The position numbers and the translations under genes are program-made. From the NCBI GenBank assembly GCA_001004885.1, contig LCRX01000006.1, positions 99,079 through 141,119 on the forward strand: a stretch of 42,041 nt of DNA. The letters are read 5' to 3'. The notes under the pieces are model-generated. The model made no database searches. It saw only the letters and a list, made by a program, of their open reading frames with translations, and was not told the origin of the DNA. This DNA comes from Candidatus Magasanikbacteria bacterium GW2011_GWA2_56_11. GTDB taxonomy: Bacteria > Patescibacteriota > Patescibacteriia > Magasanikbacterales > UBA922. Position 1 is the stretch's first letter, and the number at the start of each line of letters is the position of its first letter. Positions 6,488-15,644 of the stretch are shown here, one piece after another.

Positions 6488-9133
6488 ATGGTTCCCCAAA
6501 ATTTCACTCACAAATCCCAGGAAGCCATCCAGTACGCCCAACAGATAGCCAACGACAACGGCCAGCCCCAGGTGGAGCCCCCGCATTTGTTTATGGCGCT
6601 CATGGAGCAAGACGAAGGCGTCGTGGTGTCGGTCCTCAAAAAACTAAATGTCAATATTTTGGAGCTCACTTCCGAAGTCCAGGAGCTAATTGATGTTATC
6701 CCCAAGCAGGGGCCCACTCAGATGAACCGGGCTATCGGCCAGGTACTTTTGGGGCAGGCCATGATCTATATCCTCCAGGCCGCCGACCAGGAGGCCAAAA
6801 AGATGCACGACGAGTACATCAGCGTGGAGCACCTGCTGTTGGCTTTTCTTACAACCAAAAATCCGATCAGCGATTCGCTCTCCCGCCAAGGCGTCCAGCA
6901 CGAAGACGTGCTCAAAATTTTGGCGACTATCCGCGGCACGCAGCGCGTCGATTCGCCGGAGCCGGAGAGCAAGTACCAGGCGCTCGAAAAATACGGGATT
7001 AATCTGACAGAGATGGCGCGCAAGGAAAAGCTTGATCCGGTGATCGGCCGCGACGATGAGATCCGGCGCGTGATGCAGGTGCTCACCCGCCGCACCAAGA
7101 ATAACCCGGTTCTCATCGGCGAACCGGGGGTGGGCAAAACCGCCATTGTCGAGGGGTTGGCGCAGCGCATCGTCAACGGCGACGTACCAGAAAACCTCAA
7201 GGACAAAGAAATCATTTCGCTCGATATCGGGTCGCTCATCGCCGGCACCAAATTTCGCGGCGAGTTCGAGGAACGCTTCAAAGCCGTCATCAAGGAAATA
7301 GTCGAATCGCACGGCAAGATTGTCCTGTTTATAGATGAACTGCACACCATCGTGGGCGCCGGCTCATCCGAGGGCGCGGTGGATGCTTCCAACATGCTCA
7401 AACCAGGTTTGGCGCGCGGAGAGCTTCATATCATTGGCGCCACCACGCTCAAAGAATACCAAAAGCACATTGAAAAAGACGCCGCTTTCGAGCGCCGCTT
7501 CCAGCCGGTGTCGGTCATCGAACCCAACGAAGAAGACGCGATCGCTATTCTGCGCGGCGTCAAGGAAAAATACGAAGTGCACCACGGCGTGCGCATTACC
7601 GACCCTTCGGTCGTGGGCGCGGTGCAGCTGTCGCGTCGCTATATCAGCGACCGCTTCCTACCGGACAAGGCCATCGATCTTATCGACGAGGCCGCTTCGG
7701 CTTTGAAAATGCAAATAGACTCAATGCCGGACGAACTCGACAAGATGAAGCGCCAGATCATGAAGATCGAAATTGAACTCCGGGCGCTGAAAAAAGAAAG
7801 CGACGCCGAGTCCAAGGAGCGGCAGGTGAAGCTCAAAGAAGAACTCGCGAATCTCAAAGAACGCACCCAGGCGCTCGAGATGCAGTGGCAGCACGAAAAA
7901 GAGATCATCACCAAGATCCGCGAGTATAAAAAAGACATTGAAAAACTCAAACAGCAGGCTGAGATCGAAGAGCGCAAAGGAGATTTGCAGAAAGTGGCTG
8001 AAATCCGCTACGGCAAGATCCCCATGACCGAGGAAGCGATCCAAAAGCTGCAGACCAGGCTGGCCGACATTCAGCAGAAACGCGGCATCCTCCAAGAGGA
8101 AGTAACCGAGAAAGACATCGCGACCGTGGTTTCGCGCTGGACCGGGATACCGGTGGTAAAAATGCTCGAGGATGAAACCCGGAAACTGGCCCGCATGGAA
8201 GACGTGCTTTCCGGCCGCGTTATTGGGCAGGCCGAGGCCATCAAGGCTGTCGCCAACGCGATCCGGCGCAGCCGCGCCGGCATTTCCGAAGAAAAGCGGC
8301 CGATCGGTTCGTTCATCTTTATGGGTCCGACCGGCGTGGGCAAGACCGAGCTGGGCAAGAGCCTGGCCGAGTTTCTGTTCAACGACGAGAACGCTCTGGT
8401 GCGCGTGGACATGAGCGAGTACATGGAAAAGCACGCGGTCAGTCGCATGCTTGGCTCTCCGCCGGGCTATGTTGGTTTTGAGGAGGGCGGACAATTGACC
8501 GAAGTCATCCGGCGCAAACCCTATTCGGTTATCCTGTTTGACGAGATCGAAAAAGCGCACCCGGATATTTTCAACGTCATGCTCCAGATTTTGGAAGACG
8601 GCCAGCTTACCGACGCCAAAGGGCGCAAGGTAAATTTCAAGAATACCGTCATCATCATGACGAGCAACGTGGCGAGCGAAATGATCATGAATATGGGCCG
8701 GCGGGGCGAGTTCGGTTTCGGCGAGAAAAAACGCGGCCACGCGGGTCTGAAACAGCAGGAGGAAAAAATGCGCGAGAAAGTGATGGACGCGCTCAAAGAG
8801 CACTTTAAACCGGAATTTTTAAACCGCATCGACGACATCATCATCTTCCATCCCCTCTCGCGCGAGCAGGTGCGTTCGATTGTCGATCTGCAGATGCAAC
8901 TGGTGGCCGAGCGTCTGGACACGCAAAAAATTACCCTGGTTATTTCCGACGACGCCAAAGAATGGCTGGCTAAAAAAGGTTATGATGCCAATCTGGGCGC
9001 CCGGCCGCTCAAACGCGTCATCCAGCACGAACTTCTCGATAAACTGGCGATGCAAATAATCGAGGGGAAATTTGTTGAGGGAGACACAGTGAACGTGGCG
9101 GTGGATAAAGATGTCCTTGCCCTGACGAAATAA
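6488..9133 (+). CDS. clpB: ClpB-type AAA+ disaggregase
   Basis: An 881-residue Hsp100 chaperone. The order is a Clp-N domain (1-150), first AAA+ module with Walker [10 protein letters not shown] (211-219) and Walker [10 protein letters not shown], a long coiled-coil middle domain (about 405-535), second AAA+ module with Walker [10 protein letters not shown] (about 613-621), and a C-terminal small domain with GARPLKR. The middle domain marks it as ClpB rather than ClpA or ClpC. With DnaK/DnaJ it threads aggregated proteins through a hexameric pore. No clear Shine-Dalgarno precedes the ATG; the leader is about 26 bases and carries half of the CIRCE element. It stands alone between its promoter and a strong terminator. 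Confidence 0.96.
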   Translation: MVPQNFTHKSQEAIQYAQQIANDNGQPQVEPPHLFMALMEQDEGVVVSVLKKLNVNILELTSEVQELIDVIPKQGPTQMNRAIGQVLLGQAMIYILQAADQEAKKMHDEYISVEHLLLAFLTTKNPISDSLSRQGVQHEDVLKILATIRGTQRVDSPEPESKYQALEKYGINLTEMARKEKLDPVIGRDDEIRRVMQVLTRRTKNNPVLIGEPGVGKTAIVEGLAQRIVNGDVPENLKDKEIISLDIGSLIAGTKFRGEFEERFKAVIKEIVESHGKIVLFIDELHTIVGAGSSEGAVDASNMLKPGLARGELHIIGATTLKEYQKHIEKDAAFERRFQPVSVIEPNEEDAIAILRGVKEKYEVHHGVRITDPSVVGAVQLSRRYISDRFLPDKAIDLIDEAASALKMQIDSMPDELDKMKRQIMKIEIELRALKKESDAESKERQVKLKEELANLKERTQALEMQWQHEKEIITKIREYKKDIEKLKQQAEIEERKGDLQKVAEIRYGKIPMTEEAIQKLQTRLADIQQKRGILQEEVTEKDIATVVSRWTGIPVVKMLEDETRKLARMEDVLSGRVIGQAEAIKAVANAIRRSRAGISEEKRPIGSFIFMGPTGVGKTELGKSLAEFLFNDENALVRVDMSEYMEKHAVSRMLGSPPGYVGFEEGGQLTEVIRRKPYSVILFDEIEKAHPDIFNVMLQILEDGQLTDAKGRKVNFKNTVIIMTSNVASEMIMNMGRRGEFGFGEKKRGHAGLKQQEEKMREKVMDALKEHFKPEFLNRIDDIIIFHPLSREQVRSIVDLQMQLVAERLDTQKITLVISDDAKEWLAKKGYDANLGARPLKRVIQHELLDKLAMQIIEGKFVEGDTVNVAVDKDVLALTK

Positions 9134-9138
9134 CGGAT

Positions 9139-9184
9139 AATAGCTAAAAGGTCCTGGCTTCTAAGCCAGGACCTTTTAGCTATT
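9139..9184. terminator. Long perfect-hairpin terminator after clpB
   Basis: A 22-bp perfect inverted repeat (9139-9160 and 9163-9184) with almost no loop separates convergent clpB and the DUF3592 gene. Its arms contain AAAAGGTCCTGGCTT and the complement, so a T-rich end exists on each strand. Confidence 0.75.
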
Positions 9185-9223
9185 CCGTCTTTGCCGGTCA
9201 GCAGCCCGGTGCCGCTTTCAGGT

Positions 9224-9925
9224 TCAGGCGTTGTCTTTGGGCAGCCAGGAAACGTCGGCGTAGTAGCGCTTGGGATTGCTCGGATCGACGTACACGTCGA
9301 GTTCGGTTCGGCCGTTAAGATAAGCTTCGGGATTGAACCAGAGATGTTCGCTTTTGCCGGTGCGCGGCCCATCCAACGCTTCGTCGTGCCACTGGATAGA
9401 GATCACGTAGGGCGAACGGCCGTTGATCTTATAATTCGTTTCCTGGACTACTCCGTTGATGCGCGCTGCAACCCGATGACCGGTTTGCAACAGTTCCTGC
9501 CGCCTTTTGGCCGAGAGGCGCTGCCGGACAAAATATTGGAGTCCAACGGCCAGGAACACGCACCCCATGCCGCCAAGAATCAATGTTGGCAGCCACGATT
9601 CCATGAAGGTGTCAATCCTCGCCTGGCTTGGAGCGGACGAGTTGTAGCGGACGGTAACCGCCTCCCCCGTTGTATATTTCCCCGGCCGGTAGCGTAGGCC
9701 TGACTTGGCGGTTACCTCCTCTCCCTTGTCGGTAGTGAAGGTAAATACCGGCTTTACCTTATTGCCATCCGAATCAATAACGATGAGCACGTCGGTAACG
9801 ATGCCTGCGGCCGTTTTTGAGTGGCTGATAAATTTTACCGCCGCCGCCGCGGTCAGTCCGGCTCCGCCGAGAAAAAGAGCCCCGACCACCCCCATAATCG
9901 CCATAACAGTCTTTATTTGCCGCAT
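9224..9925 (-). CDS. DUF3592-type membrane protein
   Basis: From the ATG at 9925 the product is 233 residues. An upstream in-frame ATG at 9964 would overlap the ferredoxin gene by 35 bases and adds nothing conserved. A first membrane helix (TVMAIMGVVGALFLGGAGLTAAAAV) and a second in the middle (WLPTLILGGMGCVFLAVGLQYFV) flank an extracytoplasmic beta-rich segment with VKPVFTFTTDKGEEVTAKSG and GEAVTVRYNSSAP. This pattern is typical of DUF3592 proteins. A second, similar beta-rich segment follows (VISIQWHDEA, LDVYVDPSNPKRYYADVSWL). Function is unknown. It is last in the suf operon, 4 bases after the ferredoxin stop. Confidence 0.78.
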   Translation of the reverse strand: MRQIKTVMAIMGVVGALFLGGAGLTAAAAVKFISHSKTAAGIVTDVLIVIDSDGNKVKPVFTFTTDKGEEVTAKSGLRYRPGKYTTGEAVTVRYNSSAPSQARIDTFMESWLPTLILGGMGCVFLAVGLQYFVRQRLSAKRRQELLQTGHRVAARINGVVQETNYKINGRSPYVISIQWHDEALDGPRTGKSEHLWFNPEAYLNGRTELDVYVDPSNPKRYYADVSWLPKDNA

Positions 9926-9929
9926 ATGT

Positions 9930-10220
9930 TTAAGTCTCAGGAAATAATTGCTGGCCGTCTTCATCGTAAAGGCGGATAGCTAATACCGGGCACGATTGCG
10001 CGGCCAGCATGATCGTGTCCTCGTCCGTGCTATCCGGGTCGACCACGTAGGCGAGGTTTTCCTCGTCGAGCTGGAAAACGCCCGGTGCCACGACCACGCA
10101 GGAGCGCGCGCCGATGCAGCCCTGGCGGTCGACTACAATTCGCCGGATCCGGCCGCCGGCGCGGATTTTTTGCGCGCTGTCCTCGGGAAGGTTGTCGGGG
10201 AGTTTGGGTTCGAGGGTCAT
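9930..10220 (-). CDS. Ferredoxin with a three-cysteine (3Fe-4S-like) site
   Basis: A 96-residue protein starting at MTLEPKLPDN; longer in-frame starts reach into the DUF59 gene and carry no conserved sequence. The cluster site is GCIGARSCVVVAPGVF followed by SCPVLAI. In the C-x2-[C/D]-x2-C pattern the middle ligand is Ala, leaving three cysteines, as in single-cluster 3Fe-4S ferredoxins or those that hold a fourth iron weakly. It likely carries electrons at low potential. Its place behind sufBDSUC and DUF59 suggests it supplies electrons for cluster assembly or is an early recipient of clusters. The FNR-type flavoprotein at 17447 is a candidate partner. Confidence 0.85.
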   Translation of the reverse strand: MTLEPKLPDNLPEDSAQKIRAGGRIRRIVVDRQGCIGARSCVVVAPGVFQLDEENLAYVVDPDSTDEDTIMLAAQSCPVLAIRLYDEDGQQLFPET

Positions 10221-10267
10221 AGAAAAAAATAAGGCTGGTTTTATGGTAGCGGAAAATTCTCTTTTTT

Positions 10268-10555
10268 TCAAATTCCCAGCATTGTTCGGAGTTCTTCGGA
10301 CGGCTGCCAGGGAGGGTTGAAAGTAACTTCGAGGGCAATCGTGGTAAAGCCCAGGTCTTGGAGCGCGGCATGTACTTGCTCCTTGAGCGCCGATCCGAAC
10401 GGACACAGTGGGGTTGTGTAAGTCATGATGACCCTGATCATTTCCTCGCTCAGGATGTCGACTTCATAAATTAACCCCATTGTCCAAACGTCAAGGTTAA
10501 TCTCCGGGTCCTTCACTGTTTTGATTTTTTCGACGACAGCGTCCTTGGTGATCAT
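10268..10555 (-). CDS. DUF59/MIP18-family Fe-S assembly factor (SufT-like)
   Basis: A 95-residue single-domain protein of the MIP18 family. Family signs are VKDPEINLDVWTMGLIYEVDI, the TYTTPLCPFGSAL segment with the conserved cysteine (C51), and the late VEVTFNPPW-like VTFNPPWQPSEELRTMLGI. SufT and PaaD-like relatives help mature or deliver Fe-S clusters to client enzymes. It overlaps the sufC stop by four bases (ATGA at 10552-10555), so it is coupled to sufC. Confidence 0.9.
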   Translation of the reverse strand: MITKDAVVEKIKTVKDPEINLDVWTMGLIYEVDILSEEMIRVIMTYTTPLCPFGSALKEQVHAALQDLGFTTIALEVTFNPPWQPSEELRTMLGI

Positions 10556-11277
10556 AGGTCTTGGTATCCCAGGGTTTCAATTTCCCGGGCCAGTTCCGGG
10601 CCGCCGCTTCTGACCAGGACGCCCCGACTCATGGCGTGTACTACATCGGGGAGGACAAACTCGAGGATCCGGTTGTAGTGGGTAATAAGGAGTATGCCGC
10701 GCTCCGGGCTGCGGTAGCGGTTAATACCCTCGGCCACGATACGCAGGGCGTCCACGTCTAATCCGGAGTCGGTTTCGTCGAGGATGGCGTATTTAGGGTT
10801 CAGGACCAGGAGCTGGAGTATCTCCGCCCGTTTTTTTTCGCCGCCGGAAAAGCCGACATTGATCGAGCGCCGGGCGAATTCGGGATCAATGCCGAGCGTC
10901 CGCATTTTCGCCTGCAGTTCCTGATGAAATTCAAGCGGCTGGCGGTTAGCGCCCGTGAGGGAGTTGGCGCTCAGGCGCAGAAAGTGCTCGGTCGAGACGC
11001 CGGCGATTTCCGGCGGGTATTGCTCCGAGAGAAACAAGCCCCCCCGCGCCCGCGCCTCTGGCTTGGCAGCGGTAATATCCGCGCCGTCAAGTTCTATTTC
11101 ACCCGCGGTAATTCGGTACTTCGGGTGCCCCATGATGGCATTGGCCAGGGTGGACTTGCCCGAACCGTTCGGCCCCATGATGGCGTGGACTTCGCCCGGC
11201 TTGATGGTGAGCGTTACGCCCTTGACTATGGGCTTGTCGCCGACAGAAATATGCAGGTTTTTGATTTTGAGACTCAT
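10552..11277 (-). CDS. sufC: SufC, Fe-S assembly ATPase
   Basis: A 241-residue soluble ABC-type ATPase. Walker A is GPNGSGKST (about 34-42), the signature is FSGGEKKRAEILQLL, Walker B is YAILDETDSGLDVDALR, and the switch histidine is in ILLITHYNRIL. The SufC-specific DETDSGLD and FLSEQYPPEI are both present. It binds SufB and SufD and drives opening of the scaffold. Its position after sufU rather than before sufB/sufD is unusual among suf operons. Confidence 0.96.
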   Translation of the reverse strand: MSLKIKNLHISVGDKPIVKGVTLTIKPGEVHAIMGPNGSGKSTLANAIMGHPKYRITAGEIELDGADITAAKPEARARGGLFLSEQYPPEIAGVSTEHFLRLSANSLTGANRQPLEFHQELQAKMRTLGIDPEFARRSINVGFSGGEKKRAEILQLLVLNPKYAILDETDSGLDVDALRIVAEGINRYRSPERGILLITHYNRILEFVLPDVVHAMSRGVLVRSGGPELAREIETLGYQDL

Positions 11278-11289
11278 AGATGAATGTTT

Positions 11290-11676
11290 TTAAGTCAGCG
11301 CGTCTTGAATTGTCGACAGGCAAAGCAGCGCGCATTTAATGCGCGTGTAACTTACAGGTATGCCGAGCATGTTTATCATATCAGTGTTCGTGATGGAGAG
11401 AATTTCGGTCGCGGTTTTGCCCTTGACGTAATCGGTAATGAGCGACGCCGCCGCCTGCGAAATGGCGCATCCCTGGCCCTGATGGCCAATGTCGGACAGC
11501 TTCCCCTCTTCCCAAGCGATCATTACCTCTATTTCGTCTCCGCAGCTCGGATTTAGTCCGCGGCGCTTGACGTCATAGCGTTTCGGGATTTTTTTGTTAA
11601 GCGGATGGCGAAACAATTCCAGAATCATTTCTTTGTAGACAGCCTCAATCTCGCTGTGCGGTAGCTCTAGGCGCAT
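11290..11676 (-). CDS. sufU: SufU-type sulfur acceptor / scaffold
   Basis: A 128-residue IscU-fold protein. Cysteines and the aspartate of the SufU zinc site are seen in NPSCGDEIEV, GQGCAISQAAASLI and RIKCALLCL. The insertion between the second and third ligands is of SufU type. In this type of system SufU accepts persulfide sulfur from SufS and passes it to SufBCD. Its start overlaps the sufS stop by ten bases, which fits the SufS-SufU partnership. Confidence 0.93.
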   Translation of the reverse strand: MRLELPHSEIEAVYKEMILELFRHPLNKKIPKRYDVKRRGLNPSCGDEIEVMIAWEEGKLSDIGHQGQGCAISQAAASLITDYVKGKTATEILSITNTDMINMLGIPVSYTRIKCALLCLSTIQDALT

Positions 11677-12878
11677 AGGACTTTCTTGGCATATCGCACC
11701 CCCTCTACCAGTCGGTCGATGTCCTCGGCGGTGGAATAGACGCCGAGCGAAGCGCGCGTCGCGCCGGTTAGCCCCAGGTAGCGCATAAGCGGCATAGTGC
11801 AGTGGTGGCCGGCGCGCACCACCACGCCGTGCTTGTCGAGGATGTCGGCTATGTCGTGCGGATGCGCGCCCTTGATCACAAAGGAGACGACTCCGGTGCG
11901 GCGGGAGATATCCGCGGGGCCGATTATTTTGACCTCTTTCCCCACTTTCTCAAGCGCGTATTCGGTCAGCCGCGTTTCGTGGGCGCGGATGGCCGCCAAG
12001 TCTAACCCGGTAATGAATTCGGCGGCTGCTCCGAGCCCGATCGCCTCGGCTATGGCAGGCGTCCCGGCTTCGAATCTCTCCGGAATGCCGGCCCATTCGG
12101 CCGTCTCGTAGGTTACGTGGCTTACCATCTCGCCGCCGTAGAAAAGAGGTTCCAGCCGGCGCAGGTGTTCACGGCGGCCGAAAAGCACTCCGCTGCCGGT
12201 GGGTCCGTACATTTTGTGGCCGGAGAAGGCCACAAAATCCGCTTCGAGATCGCGGACGTCGAGCGGCAAATGGGCAGCCGCCTGGGCCGCGTCGACGATG
12301 GTAAGCGCGCCGCGTTCGTGCGCGAGCGCGATCAGTTCACGCGCCGGAGAAATCGTGCCGAGCGTATTGGAGACCAGGGCAAAGCCTACGACTTTGGTAT
12401 TTTCGTCTATGAGCGTCCGGGCCGACGCCAGGTCAATCTCGTAGCCGGGCGTGAGTTCGACAAAACGCAGCGAAAACCCGCGCTCTTTGGCTGCCTGCTG
12501 CCAGGGAACCAGGTTGGCGTGGTGCTCCAGGCGCGTTAGGACGACATTATCCCTGCTTGTAAATTTTTGTGTCAGCCTCAGAGCCAGCCAATTCAGCCCG
12601 GCCGTCGTTCCGGAAGTGAAAATTATTTCGTCCGCGCTGGCATTGATAAACCGGGCCAGCGCGCCGCGGGCGTTTTCGTAGCGCCCGGTCGCCAGAGCCG
12701 ACAGCTCGTACACTCCGCGGTGGATGTTGGCCCGGTAGCCAGTGTAGTAGCTAGCCATGGCGCCGACCACGGCCTGCGGGGTTTGCGTGGAGGCGGCGTT
12801 ATCCAGATACGCCAGGTGGGGATGGCGGGCAAAAAGCGCAAAATGTTGTTTGGCGGCGGTGCCGGTCATAAGGTTCAA
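11667..12878 (-). CDS. sufS: SufS, group II cysteine desulfurase
   Basis: A 403-residue PLP enzyme. The PLP lysine lies in FSGHKMYGPTGSGVLFG and the persulfide cysteine in VVRAGHHCTMPLMRYLG, the compact active-site loop of group II desulfurases. TSGTTAGLNWLA and VDAAQAAAHLPLDV are cofactor-pocket motifs. It removes sulfur from L-cysteine to give alanine and a persulfide passed to SufU, encoded directly downstream. The gene overlaps sufD by four bases. A second desulfurase of group I lies at 15690-16925. Confidence 0.96.
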   Translation of the reverse strand: MNLMTGTAAKQHFALFARHPHLAYLDNAASTQTPQAVVGAMASYYTGYRANIHRGVYELSALATGRYENARGALARFINASADEIIFTSGTTAGLNWLALRLTQKFTSRDNVVLTRLEHHANLVPWQQAAKERGFSLRFVELTPGYEIDLASARTLIDENTKVVGFALVSNTLGTISPARELIALAHERGALTIVDAAQAAAHLPLDVRDLEADFVAFSGHKMYGPTGSGVLFGRREHLRRLEPLFYGGEMVSHVTYETAEWAGIPERFEAGTPAIAEAIGLGAAAEFITGLDLAAIRAHETRLTEYALEKVGKEVKIIGPADISRRTGVVSFVIKGAHPHDIADILDKHGVVVRAGHHCTMPLMRYLGLTGATRASLGVYSTAEDIDRLVEGVRYAKKVLCA

Positions 12879-13930
12879 TGGCTTCTCGAAAGAAAAAATT
12901 CAGAAACACTCCGGCGCAGCCCGGGGCGGGGTAAAGCGTCTAGAATCGCGAAGATGTGCCCCCGGACCAGGAGTTCGCGGGCGGCACTGGCATCCAGGCC
13001 CCGTGATTGTAGATAAAAAAGCCGCTCCGGGTCAAGGCGGGTAGCCGTGACGGCGTGCGAACAGGCGACGTCGTGATGGCGTATCTCCAACTCCGGCAGG
13101 GATTCAATCCTGGCCTGCGGCGACAAAAGCAGCGTGTCCTCCCTTTCCTGCCCGCGGCAGCCCGGCGCGTCGGGTGCGATCCGGATGAGACTCCGGTAGT
13201 CCGCTCGGGACCGCCCGCCGAGAACCCCCCTGGTTAGCAGATTTGATTCGGTGCGGGACGCGAGATGTTCCACCCGGTGATTCAGATGGCGGACTTCATC
13301 GCCAGACCCGGAAAAAATTCCGTAGATGGCGCCGCGGGCACGCTCTCCGGTGAGATAGGTAGTAATTTCGCTGGCGGTCAAACTGCCCTGCAGCGCCAGG
13401 TCAAACCAGGTCATTTCAGCTCCCGCGGCGACGTTCGCTTGCCGGAGTGCCCAGCTGCCTGCTTCCGGAGCGGCAGTCTGTGAGGCTGCATAGGTAATAC
13501 GGCATTGGCTTTCCAATCTAAGGTTGACAATAACGGCCGCCCAGCCGGCGGCCGTTATTTTTTCCCAAATATTGGCTGTCGAGCCTGTTTCGGCCGTTAT
13601 TTCGAGATAGATCAGGCCGCCAGCTTTCACTTGCCTGATGTCGAGATCAATGGCCGGCAAAGTCTCTCTGGTAATTCGCAGGGCGTAAGCGGCAATCGGC
13701 GGCGCTAACCGTTGGGAAAACATGGGCTGGGCTTCGAGTCCGGCCATGCCCGGGCGCGCGGCAGCCGCGGCGACGGTAGAAACTTCTGGCAGCGGTTTCA
13801 GTTCGCAGTTGGTTGAAGAAACTGAAAATAAATCGGCCACAAGCGGGGGCGCGCTCCGTTTGGCTCCGGGCAGCCCCGCATTCGCGCCGTCGGCGCGAAG
13901 AGTATTTTTTTTTGGTTTCATTTGGTTCAT
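12875..13930 (-). CDS. sufD: SufD, Fe-S scaffold subunit
   Basis: A 351-residue SufB/SufD-family protein, shorter than SufB and placed directly after it. The N-terminal region (1-70) is poorly conserved. The beta-helix core holds repeated short strands, with WFDLALQGSLTASEITTYL, the conserved HLNHRVEHLASRTESNLLTRGVLGG region and GREREDTLLLSPQARIESLPELEIRH-like features (here QEREDTLLLSPQARIE and DVACSHAVTAT). The end, ERLFYLQSRGLDASAARELLVRGH, is the typical helical tail. It forms the SufBC2D complex. Its start lies about 20 bases after the sufB stop. Confidence 0.92.
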   Translation of the reverse strand: MNQMKPKKNTLRADGANAGLPGAKRSAPPLVADLFSVSSTNCELKPLPEVSTVAAAAARPGMAGLEAQPMFSQRLAPPIAAYALRITRETLPAIDLDIRQVKAGGLIYLEITAETGSTANIWEKITAAGWAAVIVNLRLESQCRITYAASQTAAPEAGSWALRQANVAAGAEMTWFDLALQGSLTASEITTYLTGERARGAIYGIFSGSGDEVRHLNHRVEHLASRTESNLLTRGVLGGRSRADYRSLIRIAPDAPGCRGQEREDTLLLSPQARIESLPELEIRHHDVACSHAVTATRLDPERLFYLQSRGLDASAARELLVRGHIFAILDALPRPGLRRSVSEFFLSRSH

Positions 13931-13949
13931 GCGCTTGAAATATGGACCC

Positions 13950-15356
13950 TTACCCCACTGACCCGTCCATCTCCAATTCGATAAGTCTGTTCAGTTCGAG
14001 CGCGTACTCGAGCGGGAGCGCTTTGACGATCGGCTCGATAAACCCTGCCACGGCGAGTTGTATTGCCTGCTCTTCGGACAAGCCCCGGGACTGCAGGTAA
14101 AACAACTCCTCTTCTCCGATTTTACCCACCCTGGCTTCGTGCGCGACGTCCACTTCGTTGGCGGCTATTTTCATACAGGGGTGCGTGGTGGAAACCGAAG
14201 CGTCGTCGATCAGAAGAGCGTCGCAGGACACGGAAACCGCCGAGTTCCGCGCGTGGGACCCCACCCGGACCAATCCGCGGTAGCTGCACACTCCCCCGCC
14301 GGTCGAAATGGATTTGGCTCTGATCGTTGATTTGGTGTCCGGCGCCGCGTGGATCGCCTTGGCGCCGGTATCCTGGTGCTGTCCCGGCCCGGCGAAGGCG
14401 ACGCCGAGCGAGTCCGAACGCGCGCCGCGGCCGCGCAAAATCGAGGCCGGGTAAAGCATGGTAACGCCTGATCCCATATTCCCGCTGACCCATTCGATAA
14501 TCCCCGCTTCGTCTACCAGGGCGCGTTTGGTGTTTAGATTGTAAGTGTTTTTCGACCAGTTTTCGATCGAGTAATAGCGCACGCGCGCGCCGCGGTGGAC
14601 AAAAATTTCCACGCACCCGGCATGCAGCGAACTGACGTCGTAACGCGGGGCCGAACAGCCCTCGATGTATTGTACTTCGGCGCCCTCGTAGGCGATGATA
14701 AGCGTGTGCTCGAACTGCCCTCCCTGGCGCGCGTTCAGGCGGAAGTAGGCCTGGAGCGGGAGCTCGACCCTGACGTCCTTGGGGACGTAGATGAAAGTCC
14801 CGCCTGACCAGACCGCGGCGTGAAGCATGGCGAATTTGTGGTCGTTAACCGGCACGCACTGGGTCATGAAGTATTTTTTTACTATCTCCGCGTGTTCGCG
14901 CACCGCGGTGTCGAAGTTGCAAAAAATAACGCCCCGACGTGCCAGGTCGGCCTGAATATTGTGGTAGACGACTTCGCTGTCGTACTGCGCGCCGACGCCG
15001 GCCAGAACCTTTTTTTCAGCCTCCGGGATGCCTAGCCGGTCAAATGTCCGCCTGATGTCGGCCGGCACCTCGGCCCAGCTTTTGGACTCGGCCGCCTCCG
15101 GCTGCACAAAGTAAACAATCTCGTCGAGATTGAGTTTTGACAGATCCGGTCCCCAATTCGGGAGAGGCGTTTTCACAAATAGTTCCAGAGCCCGCAACCG
15201 TTTATTCAACATCCAATCCGGCTCGTTTTTTTGCGCGGAAATTCGGCGCACGACCGACGCGGACAAGCCGGGCGCGGCACAAAAACGCGGGCGGCCATCG
15301 TCTGGCTCGTCATACAGGACGCGGGAGGGGGTGGTTATGGGAGTAGCTGGTTTCAT
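13950..15356 (-). CDS. sufB: SufB, Fe-S scaffold subunit
   Basis: A 468-residue scaffold protein of normal length. Diagnostic segments are VPVNDHKFAMLHAAVWSGG, GTFIYVPKDVRVELPLQAYF, VQYIEGCSAPRYDVSSLHAG (with the conserved cysteine), IENWSKNTYNLNTKRALV and the final LFYLQSRGLSEEQAIQLAV. SufB is the site of nascent cluster formation in SufBC2D. It is the first gene of the minus-strand operon that continues through sufD, sufS, sufU, sufC, DUF59, ferredoxin and DUF3592, with overlaps or short gaps throughout. Confidence 0.96.
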   Translation of the reverse strand: MKPATPITTPSRVLYDEPDDGRPRFCAAPGLSASVVRRISAQKNEPDWMLNKRLRALELFVKTPLPNWGPDLSKLNLDEIVYFVQPEAAESKSWAEVPADIRRTFDRLGIPEAEKKVLAGVGAQYDSEVVYHNIQADLARRGVIFCNFDTAVREHAEIVKKYFMTQCVPVNDHKFAMLHAAVWSGGTFIYVPKDVRVELPLQAYFRLNARQGGQFEHTLIIAYEGAEVQYIEGCSAPRYDVSSLHAGCVEIFVHRGARVRYYSIENWSKNTYNLNTKRALVDEAGIIEWVSGNMGSGVTMLYPASILRGRGARSDSLGVAFAGPGQHQDTGAKAIHAAPDTKSTIRAKSISTGGGVCSYRGLVRVGSHARNSAVSVSCDALLIDDASVSTTHPCMKIAANEVDVAHEARVGKIGEEELFYLQSRGLSEEQAIQLAVAGFIEPIVKALPLEYALELNRLIELEMDGSVG

Positions 15357-15364
15357 TAATCAGG

Positions 15365-15393
15365 TTGATTTTTTCTGCATTTATGTTACTATA
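15365..15393. promoter_or_regulatory. Candidate divergent promoters between sufB and the 52-aa ORF
   Basis: On the plus strand, TTGATT (15365-15370) and TACTAT (15387-15392) are 16 bases apart. On the minus strand, TATAGT (15388-15393) is a good -10 for sufB but has no clear -35. The overlap implies that the two directions compete. No regulator site was recognised. Confidence 0.35.
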
Positions 15394-15422
15394 CGCGCGG
15401 TCTCTTAGGCATGGAGGTGCTC

Positions 15423-15581
15423 ATGATTTCTGAAGGAATCCATCTGCTCCGCCTCGCGGAGCTGTTGGACCCGGTGATCCGGGTGTTCACGGTATTCGTG
15501 ACGCCGGCGCTTGTAGTGCTGGTCGTTGTCTCGGCTCTCACCCACTACTGGGCCGGGGATACTGTCCCCCTGAGTAGCTGA
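15423..15581 (+). CDS. Small single-pass membrane protein, 52 aa
   Basis: Not recognised. The ATG at 15423 is preceded by a perfect GGAGGT (15413-15418) at good spacing; an in-frame ATG at 15411 exists but would swallow that ribosome site. The product begins MISEGIHLLRLAELLDPVIR (amphipathic, acidic), has one long hydrophobic helix (VFTVFVTPALVVLVVVSALTHYW) and a short tail AGDTVPLSS. It is divergent from sufB and convergent with the iscS-like gene. Small membrane proteins of this form often regulate a larger membrane partner or act as toxins, but nothing in the sequence decides between these. Confidence 0.6.
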   Translation: MISEGIHLLRLAELLDPVIRVFTVFVTPALVVLVVVSALTHYWAGDTVPLSS

Positions 15582-15644
15582 ACTCCACCCAAGCCCGCCC
15601 CCCTCTCCCTGCCTAGCCCCCCGAACTACCCGACACTGCCCCTC

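Noticed and set aside
7721-8803. A 360-codon minus-strand open frame within clpB
   Set aside because: It is a complement-frame shadow of a strongly conserved clpB and has no ribosome site or family match.
10221-10406. N-terminal extension of the ferredoxin
   Set aside because: It overlaps the DUF59 gene in another frame, and family similarity begins only after the ATG at 10220.
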